The translations under genes were made by a program, and so were the position numbers. From Phycisphaerae bacterium (GTDB lineage Bacteria > Planctomycetota > Phycisphaerae > Phycisphaerales > UBA1924): a stretch of DNA of 64,000 bases. The stretch's first letter is position 1. Each line of letters begins with the position of its first letter. The notes under the pieces are model-generated. The model made no database searches and had not been told where the DNA came from. It saw only the letters and a list, made by a program, of their open reading frames with translations. Below are positions 28,261 through 40,042 of this stretch, one piece after another. The stretch covers positions 1 to 64,000 of the forward strand of contig VGXM01000015.1 in assembly GCA_016873295.1 (NCBI GenBank). Direction: 5' to 3'.

Positions 28261-29838
28261 ATGCGTTTCGAAGCCTCCCAATCCATGCGTCTGGGCCAGT
28301 CGATGAAGCTGGCGCCGCGGGTGATCCAGTCGATGGAGATCCTGCAGATGCCCCTGGCCGAGCTGCAGGAGCGGATCGAGGAGGAGCTGGAGAGCAACGT
28401 GGCGCTGGAGCAGGTGGAGGCGGGGCCCGAGGCCCCGTCGGCGGACGGGGCGACGGCCGAGCCGCCGCCCGACGCGCCCCTGCGGATCGACGAGCACGGC
28501 GGGGCGGAGGAGTTCGCACGGCTGGACCGGTACCAGAGTGAGAACCCGGACGCGGCGGACAACGAGTTCGCCGAGGGGTCGAGCCGGTCGGGGCTGACTC
28601 GGCAGACCGAGTGGTCCGAGGGCGGGCCGCCGCGGCGGCTAGACGGGGAGCGCGACGTCAAGATGGACGCGATGGCGGCGGCGCCGGCGCGGGGCAAGTC
28701 GCTGACGGAGCAGCTCAGCGAGCAGTGGGGCCTGGCGGACGTGGGGGAGCCGGCGCGCCGCCTGGGGGAGCTGCTGATCCAGTCGCTGGACGCGGACGGG
28801 TTTCTGCGCACGCCGCTGGCGACGGTGGCGGACCGGGCGCCGGCGGGCGAGGGGCCCGTGAGCGTGGAGGAGCTGGGGCGCGTGCTGGAGGTGCTGCAGG
28901 AGAGCCTGGAGCCGGCGGGGGTGGCGGCCCGAGACCTGCGCGAGTGCCTGCTGATCCAGTTGGGTCGGCTCGGGGAGGGCGGGCTGGAGGCCGAGCCGGA
29001 GGCGCGGTCGGCGGCGACGCGGATCGTGGACGAGCACCTGGAGGACCTGCGTCAGAACCGCCTGCCGCGGATCGCGGAGAAGACGGGGCTGAGCCTGGAC
29101 CAGATCGGGTCGGCGGTGCGGCTGATCCGCCGCCTGAACCCGGCTCCGGCGCGGTCGCTGGTGGAGGACGACAACCGCCCGATCGTGCCGGACGCGATCA
29201 TCGAGTACGACGCGGAGAGGGACCGCTACGTCGCGTTCCTGAACGAGCGCACGGTGCCCAACCTGCGGATCAACCAGCAGTACGCGCTCCTGAGCAAGGA
29301 CCGCTCGATGGAGAAGAGCGGTCGCGAGTTCCTGCGGACCAACATCGGCAACGCCCAGTGGCTGATCGACGCGCTGGAGCTGCGGAAGGGGACGCTGCTG
29401 CGGGTGATCGGGGTGGTGATCGAGGCGCAGCGCGAGTACTTCGACTTCGGGCCCCAGTTCCTCAGGCCCCTGCCCATGACGCAGGTGGCCGAGCAGCTGG
29501 GGATCCACGTGGCGACGGTGTCGCGGGCGGTGGCGGAGAAGTACGTGCAGACGCCGCGGGGCGTGGTGCCCTTGCGGCGGTTCTTCTCCGGCGGTCTGGC
29601 GACGCGGAGCACGGGCGAGGGAGACTCGGGCGGGGAGCAGATGGCGTGGGACGCGGTGAAGGCGGCCCTCAAGGAAGTGGTCGAGGGGGAGGACCGGGCC
29701 CGCCCGCTCTCGGACGACGCCCTGGTGAAGGAACTGAAGAAGCGCGGGATCGAGATCGCGCGGCGGACGGTGGCCAAGTACCGGGATCAACTGGGCATCC
29801 CCACGGCCCGGATGCGCCGGACGTTCACGGGGGCGTGA
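28261..29838 (+). CDS. rpoN: RNA polymerase sigma-54 factor RpoN
   Basis: Codes for 525 residues from the ATG giving MRFEASQSM. Region I is typical: Q/L-rich repeats MKLAPRVIQSMEILQMPLAELQ. The core-binding region includes IAEKTGLSLDQIGSAVRLIR, and the C-terminal RpoN box reads ARRTVAKYRDQLGI, which contacts the -24 element. Sigma-54 drives transcription that depends on AAA+ activators. AGGAGG within the end of recR is a likely ribosome site 14 bases upstream. No sigma-54-type promoter (GG-N10-GC) was convincingly found in this window. Confidence 0.96.
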   Translation: MRFEASQSMRLGQSMKLAPRVIQSMEILQMPLAELQERIEEELESNVALEQVEAGPEAPSADGATAEPPPDAPLRIDEHGGAEEFARLDRYQSENPDAADNEFAEGSSRSGLTRQTEWSEGGPPRRLDGERDVKMDAMAAAPARGKSLTEQLSEQWGLADVGEPARRLGELLIQSLDADGFLRTPLATVADRAPAGEGPVSVEELGRVLEVLQESLEPAGVAARDLRECLLIQLGRLGEGGLEAEPEARSAATRIVDEHLEDLRQNRLPRIAEKTGLSLDQIGSAVRLIRRLNPAPARSLVEDDNRPIVPDAIIEYDAERDRYVAFLNERTVPNLRINQQYALLSKDRSMEKSGREFLRTNIGNAQWLIDALELRKGTLLRVIGVVIEAQREYFDFGPQFLRPLPMTQVAEQLGIHVATVSRAVAEKYVQTPRGVVPLRRFFSGGLATRSTGEGDSGGEQMAWDAVKAALKEVVEGEDRARPLSDDALVKELKKRGIEIARRTVAKYRDQLGIPTARMRRTFTGA

Positions 29839-29986
29839 GGGAATCGGGGCCGGCCCGCGGCCGGTGTGCGGCGCGACCCGTTCAGCGGGCTTCGCGCCTG
29901 GACGCACGCGTGGCGAGTGCGCGGCAGGAGACCGGCCAGAGGGCGGTGCCACTGTGGGGCGGTGGCATGCCGGCGGAGAGGCTGAG

Positions 29987-31843
29987 CTACTTGACGCCCG
30001 CGAGTCGGCGGACGGTCATGTCGAAGGTGCGGGTCATGTTGGCGCGGACGCCGTAGACCGCCGCGGCGTGGAGGATGGCCGAGAGCAGGCATCCGAGGCC
30101 CAGGCTCAGGCGGGCGCTCAGGCCGGTGGCGTCGCTCATGAAAGTCTCGGCGAGAGCGGTGTCTGGGGAGACCATGGCCCGCAGGGCGGTGGCGGGGGAG
30201 AGGGCGGCCAGGGCGGGGCCGAGGAACTGCAGATCGCTCCCGGCGTGCCAGCCGCAGAGCCCCACGATGCCTGTAATCACGCCCACCACGCCGATGGTGG
30301 TGGCGATGGCGGCGAGCATGCCCTTGCTCCTGAGGGACCACTGCAGCCCGATCATGACGACGAAGGCGAGGAAGGGGATGGTGGCCAGGGGCGCGAGCAG
30401 GATCGACTCGGGGAGCACGGTGGGGACGGTGTAGGTGACGGCGCCGACGGTGATGGTGACGTCGAGCCCGCCGGTGCGGCCCAGCCCGCCCGTGGCGACG
30501 TAGAGGGCGGCGAGGGCGAGCGTGCCGATGGGGACGGCGAGCATGGGGAGGAGGTAGGCGATCAGGCCCCGGAGCTTGCCGCCCAGGTACGAGGCGGGCG
30601 TGATGGGCGTGGTGAGGAGGAGGTCGAGGGTGCCGTCCTCGCGCTCGCGGGTGACGGCGGTGCCGGCCATGTTGATCGCGACCAGGGCGGTGATGGCGGT
30701 CTCGGTGAGGATGCTCGCGGCGAGGGCGAAGCGGAAGTCGGTGACGGCGAAGGTGCCGGTGTGGAAGAGGTAGAGCAGCGTCACGCCCCACGCGCCGCCC
30801 AGGACGATGAACGACCAGCGGGCGACGATGCGGCCGAGGGTGGCGTTGCGGGCGGCGGCCTCGCGCCAGGCGATGGGGTTGTGCCAGACGTGGCGGGGGG
30901 CGCGGTGGCGTTCGGAGGCGGCGCCCATGCCCAGGAGTCGGCGGTGCCAGGCGGCGCCCGCGCCCTCGCCGCGGATCACCGTGGAGAGCCCGCCGGCCCG
31001 CACCGTGGCGGCGGAGACGATCATGAGCGTCGCCGAGATGAGCGCCGAGCCGAGGACCCAGGCGCGGACGGGGGTCTCGAGCATCCAGGAGAGGGGCCAG
31101 GCGAGGGAGCCTGGTTCGGCGGCGGGGTAGGTGGTGGGGTTGAGCAGGGCCGCCAGGGCCAGGAACGGGTTGAGGCAGGTCATGGGGGTGACGCCCTGCC
31201 CGCCGGGTCCGGCCCCGCCCGCGGCGGCCCGGATCATGACGTCGATGGCGGCGGTGATGGCGAGGTAGCTGACCACCGCGACGTAGAAGGCAAAGACCGC
31301 CCGCTTGCCCACCAGGCGCGAGACGGAGAGGGCGATGGCGATGGCGCCGACGAGGAGGGCGGCGGAGGCGGCCACGCCGTAGCTGGCGAGGATGGTGCGC
31401 CCGGGCACGCCGCCGAAGTACTGCGTGAGGGCGAAAAGGGGCAAACTGGCGAGCAGGAGCGCGAGGATGAAGAAGAGGCGCCCGAAGAGGTTGCCCAGGA
31501 CGATCTCGGTCGCGGTCAGGGGCGTGGAGAGGAGGATCTCCCAGGTGCGCGGGCTGGCCTCCTGGGCGATGGCGCCGGCCATGAAGACCGGGGCCAGCAG
31601 GCAGATCAGCACGATCTGGAGGTAGGCAACGAGCGTGAAGCTGGAGGACCCGACGGCGGCCAGCTCGCGGTAGTCGGTGGCGCCGCGGGCGATCAGCGAC
31701 CACAGCAGCACGAGGATGAGCAGGGCCAGGAAGGCCGAGCGGATGTAGAGGTGCTTGCTGCGGCGCGAGGCGTTCTGCACGATGCGCACCGCCACGGGGT
31801 TGGTGGGGCCCAGGCGCAGGAGCCAGCGCAGGAGGGGGGGCAT
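29987..31843 (-). CDS. ABC-2 type permease, two halves, no ATPase alongside
   Basis: Codes for 618 residues from the ATG giving MPPLLRWLL. It has two homologous halves, each starting with a helix then the ABC-2 motif: EASPRTWEILLSTPLTATEI in the first and REREDGTLDLLLTTPITPAS in the second. There are roughly twelve membrane helices. This signature is typical of ABC-2 permease subunits that export polysaccharides, drugs or proteins. No ATPase gene is adjacent, so it must pair with one elsewhere. The 5' side faces a repeat region (31885-32248) that may hold its promoter. No good ribosome site is visible before the ATG. Confidence 0.82.
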   Translation of the reverse strand: MPPLLRWLLRLGPTNPVAVRIVQNASRRSKHLYIRSAFLALLILVLLWSLIARGATDYRELAAVGSSSFTLVAYLQIVLICLLAPVFMAGAIAQEASPRTWEILLSTPLTATEIVLGNLFGRLFFILALLLASLPLFALTQYFGGVPGRTILASYGVAASAALLVGAIAIALSVSRLVGKRAVFAFYVAVVSYLAITAAIDVMIRAAAGGAGPGGQGVTPMTCLNPFLALAALLNPTTYPAAEPGSLAWPLSWMLETPVRAWVLGSALISATLMIVSAATVRAGGLSTVIRGEGAGAAWHRRLLGMGAASERHRAPRHVWHNPIAWREAAARNATLGRIVARWSFIVLGGAWGVTLLYLFHTGTFAVTDFRFALAASILTETAITALVAINMAGTAVTREREDGTLDLLLTTPITPASYLGGKLRGLIAYLLPMLAVPIGTLALAALYVATGGLGRTGGLDVTITVGAVTYTVPTVLPESILLAPLATIPFLAFVVMIGLQWSLRSKGMLAAIATTIGVVGVITGIVGLCGWHAGSDLQFLGPALAALSPATALRAMVSPDTALAETFMSDATGLSARLSLGLGCLLSAILHAAAVYGVRANMTRTFDMTVRRLAGVK

Positions 31844-31884
31844 GGCGGCGGATGGTATCGGGGGGGACGCGTCTTGCGGTGGGT

Positions 31885-32248
31885 GTCGGAAGTCCGTGGA
31901 CCGAGCGCTCCGGGTGCCACGGGTCATCGGGCGCTTCGCCCGATGACCCGTGCGGCCGTTCGAGGCCGGTCCGGACGCCGGCACGGGCGAGCCGCCGGGC
32001 GGCTCGCCCGTGGCACCCGCGGCGTCCGCCCGCGCCTTGGTAGACGTTGTTCCGACTCGCGCCACGAGTGGCGCGAGTCGGAAGAACGTGGACGGAGCGC
32101 TCCGGGTGCCACGGGTCATCGGGCGCTTCGCCCGATGACCCGTGCGGCTGTTCGAGGCCCGTCCTGACACCGGCACGGGCGATCCGCAAGGCGGATCGCC
32201 CGTGGCACCCGCGGCGTTCGCCCGCGCCTTTGGGCGCGTTCTTCCGAC
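31885..32248. repeat. Two 172-nt nested-palindrome units with compensatory changes
   Basis: Unit 1 is 31885-32056 and unit 2 is 32077-32248, both 172 nt, separated by 20 nt. Each begins GTCGGAA and ends TTCCGAC. Inside lie a perfect 15-bp hairpin (ACGGGTCATCGGGCG, three-base loop), a second hairpin with arms CACGGGCGAGCCG (unit 1) or CACGGGCGATCCG (unit 2), and an outer pair GGGTGCCACGGG/CCCGTGGCACCC. The spacer with its flanks is itself a 15-bp palindrome (TTCCGACTCGCGCCA and its complement). The G-to-T change in one arm of unit 2 is matched by C-to-A in the other, keeping the pairing. The rest of 31844-32256 holds no gene. Confidence 0.85.
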
Positions 32249-32256
32249 ACACGCCG

Positions 32257-33960
32257 CTAACCGCCGCGTTTGATCGCCGAGCGCCACAGGTCGCGGATCG
32301 CGGACTCGAACTGGCGGGCGAACCGGGTGGAATCGCCCAGGGCGGAGCGGGCGATCCGCTCGGCGATGGCGGGCGGGCCCGGGGGGTGCGCCAGGCGGGC
32401 CGCGGCGTCGACGTAGTCGTCGACGGTGGGCGCCACCAGTTCCGGCAGGCCCGCGGCCCGCAGGAGCGACGCCCCCGCACGCCCGGCGTGCCGCTCGCCC
32501 TCGAGCGTGAGCACGGGCACGCCCATCGAGAGGGCCTCGCAGGTCGTGGTCGTGCCGTGGTAGGGGAAGGTGTCGAGGGCAAGGTGGACGCGCCTGTAGA
32601 GGGCGCGGTGCTCGTCGGCGGAGGGGGTCCAGGCGAGCATCTCAACGCGGGCTGGGTCGACGCCCGCCGACGCGAACCGGGCCCGCACGTGGGCCCGGAC
32701 TTCTTCCTCCGCCAGGGCGAAGGCCTTGAGCAGGAGCCGCGAAGCGGGTGCCCGGATCAGGATCCGCGCCCACGCCGACAGGGCGGCGTCGCCGAGCTTG
32801 CTCAGCGCGTTGAAAGAGGCGAACGTGAAGGGCCCCTCGGGCGAGGCGGGCGCGGGCGGGGTCATCGGGAAGGAGACGAAGCACGGGTCGAGGCGAACAA
32901 GCGGCTCGCTGGCGCGGGTGCCGGGCGGGTCGGTGGTCGAGTCGACGAGGCGTGCGTCGAAGCAGGCGAGCCCCGTGCTGGCCGGGTAGCCCAGGTAGGT
33001 GATCTGCACCGGCGCGGGGTGGAGTTGGAAGGTCGCCAGGCGGTGCCCGGCGGTGTGGCCGGAGAGGTCGACGAGGACGTCGATCCGGTCTTCACGGACC
33101 TGCCGGGCCAGGTCGGACGCGTTCAGGAACGGCACGTCGCGCCACAGGTCGCAGCGTGGGCGGCGCCGCTCGTCGCCGGGCGACGGCACGATCGTCGAGT
33201 AGCACACGACGCGGAAGCGGTCGCGGTCGAGGTGTTCCAGGAGCGGGGCGACGAACCGGGCCACGGAGTGCCCGACCAGGTCGGGGGAGACCAGGCCCAG
33301 CGCGAGGCGTCGTCCCGGGTCCGGGTCGGCGATGGGCGGGCGCGGCGCGGGCGGGCCGAAGCGCCGGGCCACGAGCGCGAGCGTCTCGCCGGGGTCGTCG
33401 CCCGTGTAGTTCAGCGTGCAGCAGAGTTGGGAGAGGAGCGAGAGGTCGCCGGTGGACGCACGCGGACGGAGGATGGACAGGGCTTCGTCGGCGCGTCCGA
33501 GTTCGAGGAGGCAGCCGGCGGCGGCCGCGGCCGCGTCGCGGTCCGTCGGGGCCAGGCCGAGGGCGCGCCGGGCGAGGTCGGCGGCGGTCGCGTAGCGGCG
33601 CTCCGCGACGGCCAGGGAGACGAGCCCGAGGAGGGGGCGCGGGAGGGCGGGGTCGGCGCGGGCGGCGGCCTCGAAGGCGCGGCGCGACTGATCCGGGTGG
33701 TCGCCGTGAAGGAACACCAGCCCGGCCTCGCACAGGAAGTTGGGGCCCGGCGAGGGCCCCGCGAGTGCGAGGGCCTTCTCCGCGTAATAGAGGGCCTGGG
33801 GCCGGTTCACGAGGCGGTCGTGGGCCGCCGCCAGCAGCAGGTGGAGCGTCGGGTCGGCGGGCGACGAGCGCAGGGCGCGCTGGCCTTCGGCGAGCGCCTC
33901 CCGGAGGCGCGAGGACTCGATCAGCGACTGGAGCCTGGCGACGGCGGGGCGCGCGGACAC
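32257..33960 (-). CDS. TPR protein with SPINDLY/OGT-type (GT41) catalytic domain
   Basis: Codes for 567 residues from a GTG giving VSARPAV; a terminator just upstream limits how far the gene can extend. The first 240 residues contain TPR helices (LHLLLAAAHDRLVNRPQALYYAEKAL, LLGLVSLAVAERRYATAADL). The rest is the C-terminal catalytic domain of O-linked N-acetylglucosamine transferase/SPINDLY: LALGLVSPDLVGHSVARFV, VDLSGHTAGHRLATFQLHPAPVQITYLGYP and LDTFPYHGTTTTCEALSMGVPVLTL. Such enzymes put GlcNAc or fucose on Ser/Thr of proteins. The GTG has no good ribosome site. Confidence 0.86.
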   Translation of the reverse strand: MSARPAVARLQSLIESSRLREALAEGQRALRSSPADPTLHLLLAAAHDRLVNRPQALYYAEKALALAGPSPGPNFLCEAGLVFLHGDHPDQSRRAFEAAARADPALPRPLLGLVSLAVAERRYATAADLARRALGLAPTDRDAAAAAAGCLLELGRADEALSILRPRASTGDLSLLSQLCCTLNYTGDDPGETLALVARRFGPPAPRPPIADPDPGRRLALGLVSPDLVGHSVARFVAPLLEHLDRDRFRVVCYSTIVPSPGDERRRPRCDLWRDVPFLNASDLARQVREDRIDVLVDLSGHTAGHRLATFQLHPAPVQITYLGYPASTGLACFDARLVDSTTDPPGTRASEPLVRLDPCFVSFPMTPPAPASPEGPFTFASFNALSKLGDAALSAWARILIRAPASRLLLKAFALAEEEVRAHVRARFASAGVDPARVEMLAWTPSADEHRALYRRVHLALDTFPYHGTTTTCEALSMGVPVLTLEGERHAGRAGASLLRAAGLPELVAPTVDDYVDAAARLAHPPGPPAIAERIARSALGDSTRFARQFESAIRDLWRSAIKRGG

Positions 33961-33982
33961 GCCGGGAGGGTACGGGCCCGCG

Positions 33983-34013
33983 CCAACGAAAGACCCCCGC
34001 GGCGGCGCGGGGG
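33983..34013 (-). terminator. Intrinsic terminator after clpC
   Basis: The minus strand has CCCCCGCG, a four-base loop and CGCGGGGG, followed by TCTTTCGTTGG. The stem begins 24 bases after the clpC stop and ends 23 bases before the GTG of the glycosyltransferase gene. So the transferase must have its own promoter. Confidence 0.8.
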
Positions 34014-34037
34014 CCGAGGTGGGCGTGAGGCGGGGCG

Positions 34038-36599
<2,562 letters not shown>

Positions 36600-37001
36600 G
36601 GGCCTCTCCCGGTGGTCCGGAAACCGCGGCACGTCGGCGTGGGCGGCTCCCGGATGCTGGCCCGGACCGGGGTTATCCCCGTGCCGGGCGCCGTGTTCCC
36701 ACACCCCCCGACGGATTATGGGGGCTGTGGCCTCCCATGGCTACGGCCCGGGGGACTCCGGGGGTTCACCGCGGGGCCGGATTTCGGCGATCGCGGCCCA
36801 AACGTCTGCGGCGTCTGGGGTTGCGGGTCGCCGGGCGCGGGCGCACAACACGGGCTCTGGCCGCGGGGGCGCACGCGCGCAACGTCTATCGGCATGCACA
36901 GGGCGTGCCAACGGCTTTCGACGCCGAATCGGCGTCGGGGGAGGGCGGGGCGACCCGGGCCCCACCGGGCGGGTCGGCGGGTCTGTCGAATTGGCAGCGG
37001 A
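36600..37001. other. 402-base gap upstream of clpC
   Basis: This should hold the clpC promoter, but no convincing -35/-10 pair was found; CATAAT on the minus strand near 36714-36719 is a possible -10. A perfect hairpin CGACGCCG/CGGCGTCG (36919-36938) lies about 65 bases after the end of the phosphatase gene and could end its transcript, although no T-tract follows. Short open frames here look like chance in GC-rich DNA. Confidence 0.4.
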
Positions 37002-38693
37002 TCAGAGCGGGGCCATGGAGGCGATGGTGACGTCGTCGGCGAGCCCGCCCCTGGTCTGGGCGAACTGTCGGAGGGCGTCGACGAGGCGCAAGACGTCGGA
37101 ATCCACGTCGGCGCTGTGGCGCACGGTGTCGGTGACGCGGCGGGAGCCGAAGCGATCGCCGGCGGGCGAGGGCTGCTCGACCAGCCCGTCGGAGTAGAGC
37201 ACGAGTCGGTCGGCGCCGTCGAGGGCGAGGTGCTCGGGGTCGAAGCGCGTGTCGAGGTCGACGCCCAGGGGGAGGGTGCCCTGGCACTGGCTCCCGAGGA
37301 AGGGGTCGTCGGGCTGGGCGGCGCGTCGGAGAAGCCAGTGCCCGTGCCCGGCGTCGATGAAGCGGAGGGTGCGCGCGCCGGGGTCGAACAGGGCGCAGAA
37401 GAGGGTCATGAAGAGCGTGGGGGCGCCCGGCCCGGTGTCGCGGCGCTGCGAGAAGGCGTGGACGAAGGCGTTGACCTCGGCGACGGCGCGGGCGAGGTCG
37501 GCGGACCGGAGAAGCTCGGTGCGGAGGCGGGTCTGGGCGGCGGCCATGACGACGGCGGCGGCGGCGCCGTGCCCCGTCACGTCGCCCACGAACGCCGCCA
37601 CCTGCCCGCCCGGCAGCGCCAGGACGTCGAAGAGGTCGCCCGCCAGGAAGGAGCCGGGCTCGAAGTGCCGGGCGTAGCGGAGCGGGCCCACGGCGCCGGC
37701 GGGGGGCGGGAGGAGGATCTGCTGGACGTGGTGGGCGTCGCCCAGTTCGCGCTCGAACTCGCGCTGGCTGAGCTCCAGTCGGCGGCGCTGGAGGTTGGCC
37801 AGGGCCAGCCCGCAAATGCGGGCCAGGCCCCGGCAATAGGTGGCGGCCTGGGAAAGGTCGGAGGGGGCGATCAAGCCGTCGCCGGCGCGGGCGTCGAGGT
37901 AGAGGTAGGCGACGGCGGCGTCGCCGAGCGTGATGGGGGCGCACAGGGCGGCCTGGATGCGGAGTTCGCCGATGCTGTGCCCGAAGTTGACGGCGTCGGC
38001 GTCGGCGAGGGAGACGACCTCGCCCGTGCCCTCGGAGGCGGCGGCGATCAGGGAGGTGCTGATGCGGAACTGGTCGGTGGCCTTCTGGCGGCGCGAGCGG
38101 CTGGCGATGACCTCGACCTGCTCGGCGCTGGCGGTGCGGCGGAGGAGGGCGGCCCTGGGGAAGGGCGAGGCCGCCAGCACGTGGTCGAGGACCACGCCCG
38201 CCAGGTCGGCTTCGGTGGCGGCGGCGGCGGTGGCGGCGGCGCACTCGATGAGGTGGTCGAGCTGCTCCTGGGCCCGGCGCGGGAGCACGGCCGGGGCGTG
38301 GCGCTGGATCTGGGTCATCCGGGCCGCGTCTTCGCGGACGGTGGTGACGACGGTGGAGGGGGCCCCGACGCCGACGCGGGCCCGCAGCACCCAGGGGCCG
38401 ATGGTGACGGTGTCGCCGGTGCGGAGGCGGGCGGGTGTGTTGGGCTTGATGGGCGTGTCGTTGACGCGGGTGCCGTGCTTGCTTTCGAGGTCGGCGATGA
38501 GCCAGACGCCGGCGCGGGGGGTGATCAGGGCGTGCCGGCGCGAGACGGACTCGTCGAGCAGGCGGACGTCGGCCTCGGTCGAGCGGCCCAAGAGCGAGGG
38601 GTGGTCGCCCCGTGGGGTGATGGGGTCGAGGGGCGGCCCGGCGATGGGATCGAGGGTCAGGGGCGGGGCGAGGTGGGTCGTCGTCGCCGGCAT
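37002..38693 (-). CDS. FHA-GAF-PP2C (SpoIIE/RsbU-type) serine phosphatase
   Basis: Codes for 563 residues. An FHA domain at about 25-110 (LLGRSTEADVRLLDESVSRRHALI, SKHGTRVND) binds phosphothreonine. A GAF domain follows at about 140-300, then a linker LSQREFERELGDAHHVQQILLP typical of the helix before SpoIIE domains. The PP2C-type phosphatase has FLAGDLFDVLALPGGQVAAFVGDVTGHG with the metal-binding Asp residues, LRFIDAGHGH and a final DDVTIASM. Such proteins usually dephosphorylate an anti-anti-sigma factor in a partner-switching pathway; none is adjacent here. It reads phosphorylated partners through FHA, so it probably sits under a Ser/Thr kinase. Confidence 0.9.
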   Translation of the reverse strand: MPATTTHLAPPLTLDPIAGPPLDPITPRGDHPSLLGRSTEADVRLLDESVSRRHALITPRAGVWLIADLESKHGTRVNDTPIKPNTPARLRTGDTVTIGPWVLRARVGVGAPSTVVTTVREDAARMTQIQRHAPAVLPRRAQEQLDHLIECAAATAAAATEADLAGVVLDHVLAASPFPRAALLRRTASAEQVEVIASRSRRQKATDQFRISTSLIAAASEGTGEVVSLADADAVNFGHSIGELRIQAALCAPITLGDAAVAYLYLDARAGDGLIAPSDLSQAATYCRGLARICGLALANLQRRRLELSQREFERELGDAHHVQQILLPPPAGAVGPLRYARHFEPGSFLAGDLFDVLALPGGQVAAFVGDVTGHGAAAAVVMAAAQTRLRTELLRSADLARAVAEVNAFVHAFSQRRDTGPGAPTLFMTLFCALFDPGARTLRFIDAGHGHWLLRRAAQPDDPFLGSQCQGTLPLGVDLDTRFDPEHLALDGADRLVLYSDGLVEQPSPAGDRFGSRRVTDTVRHSADVDSDVLRLVDALRQFAQTRGGLADDVTIASMAPL

Positions 38694-38725
38694 CGGCCCT
38701 CAGCATACCCGACGGCGCGGGTGGG

Positions 38726-39367
38726 TCATGGTCCGGCGTTCATCTCGTTGAGCATCTCGAGCAGGTCATTGAAGTCGATGGCGCCGTCGAGGTTGAAGTC
38801 GGCGCGGCGGTCGCCCGCGTTGTAGAGGTTGAGGAACTCGAGGAAATCGCCGAAGTCGATGGTGCCGTCCGCGTTAAGGTCGGCGAGGTAATGGCCGCGG
38901 GTGCCGATCGAGAACACGTGCTGTCGGCAGTAGGCGACGGGGGATTCCATGGCGAGGGCGGTGAGGGCCAGGGGCGGCTCGCCGATCCCCGAAGACGGTC
39001 CGCCGGTCACGGTCCAGGGGAGGTCCTGGATGGTGAGGTCCAGGGTCATCTGGTCGAAGACGGCGGGGCCGACGTAGCGGATGAGGTACTCGCCGTCGCC
39101 GGTCATGTCGATTGGGCCGGTCTGGACGGTGGCGCGCCAGTGGACCGCGGCGACCTGGTAGCGGGAGGAGATGGGGGTCTGCTCGACGAGGCGCAGGCGC
39201 ATGGCACCGGCGATGGGGCCGTTGAGGCTGTAGGTCGGGCAGGCGCAGGGCGGCAGGCACATGTGGAGCGTGTACCGCGAGGTCGGGGTGAGTTCGTGGA
39301 CGATGGTGGGTCCGGGCGGGAACGACGCCGCCGCCGCCATCGCCGCGAGTGCAACGGGTGCGAGCAT
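38726..39367 (-). CDS. Secreted protein with divergent dockerin repeats
   Basis: Codes for 213 residues; AGGAGG lies seven bases upstream of the ATG giving MLAPVALA, which decides the start. A signal peptide (MLAPVALAAMAAAASF) leads into a beta-rich body (RYTLHMCLPPCACPTYSLNG, YLIRYVGPAVFDQMTLDLTIQDLPWTV). It ends in two dockerin EF-hands (DLNADGTIDFGDFLEFLN and DFNLDGAIDFNDLLEMLN). Unlike the six related proteins, it lacks both the Cys before the first EF-hand (it reads YLADLN) and the final Cys (it ends Ala-Gly-Pro). The body family is not recognised. Confidence 0.82.
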   Translation of the reverse strand: MLAPVALAAMAAAASFPPGPTIVHELTPTSRYTLHMCLPPCACPTYSLNGPIAGAMRLRLVEQTPISSRYQVAAVHWRATVQTGPIDMTGDGEYLIRYVGPAVFDQMTLDLTIQDLPWTVTGGPSSGIGEPPLALTALAMESPVAYCRQHVFSIGTRGHYLADLNADGTIDFGDFLEFLNLYNAGDRRADFNLDGAIDFNDLLEMLNEMNAGP

Positions 39368-39478
39368 GATCGGTCCTCCTTGGCGGCGGCGCGTGCGGGC
39401 GCGCCGCACCCGGGATTCTAGCGGGACGTCGGCGATCCGCCATGCGAACGCGGTGCGAACCGGGCGTACGCTGGGGCC

Positions 39479-40039
39479 ATGGCCCAAGGCACCACTCCCA
39501 CGAGCCCGCTCGCCGCCGAGATCGCCCGGGTCGCGCTGCTGCGGGGGCACTTCACGCTGCGGTCGGGGCGAACCAGCCGGTACTACCTGGACAAGTACCT
39601 GTTCAGCACGCGCCCGGAGGTGCTGGCGCCGCTGGCGGACCTGTTCGCGGCGAGGATCGCGGCGGTGGAGTCGAGGCTGGGCGTCAGGGCGGCACGCCTG
39701 GCGGGGGCGGAGCTGGGGGGCATCCCGCTGGTGACCGCGGCCAGCCTCAGGACCGGGGTGCCGTGCCTGTTCGTTCGCAACCAGAAGAAGGAGTACGGGA
39801 CGGGGAAGCAGTTGGAGGGAGCGGTCGAGAGCGGCGACGTGGTGGTGCTGCTGGAGGACGTGGCGACGACGGGGGGTCAGGCGCTGGAGGCGGTCGCGGT
39901 GCTGCGGGGCGCGGGGGCGCGCGTCGTGGCGGTGATCGCGACGATCGACCGCCTGGAGGGCGCCCGGGAGAACGTGGAGAAGGCGGGGCTGGCCTTCGAG
40001 GCGCTGTTCACCAGGCGCGACTTGGGCGTGGACGAGTGA
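39479..40039 (+). CDS. pyrE: Orotate phosphoribosyltransferase
   Basis: Codes for 186 residues. It has the N-terminal FTLRSGRTSRYYLDKYLF motif, AELGGIPLVTAASLRTG and a PRPP-binding loop VVVLLEDVATTGGQALEAV (about 120-138). It forms orotidine monophosphate in pyrimidine synthesis. The KKEYGTGKQLEG segment is the flexible catalytic loop with Lys. The length is in the usual range of 180-215. Its end is three bases from the end of the convergent dockerin gene, with no space for a terminator between them. Upstream is the divergent 38726-39367 gene. Confidence 0.92.
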   Translation: MAQGTTPTSPLAAEIARVALLRGHFTLRSGRTSRYYLDKYLFSTRPEVLAPLADLFAARIAAVESRLGVRAARLAGAELGGIPLVTAASLRTGVPCLFVRNQKKEYGTGKQLEGAVESGDVVVLLEDVATTGGQALEAVAVLRGAGARVVAVIATIDRLEGARENVEKAGLAFEALFTRRDLGVDE

Positions 40040-40042
40040 GGG

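Noticed and set aside
31844-32256. Insertion sequence or coding frames in the repeat region
   Set aside because: No transposase frame, and open frames there mirror the palindromes.
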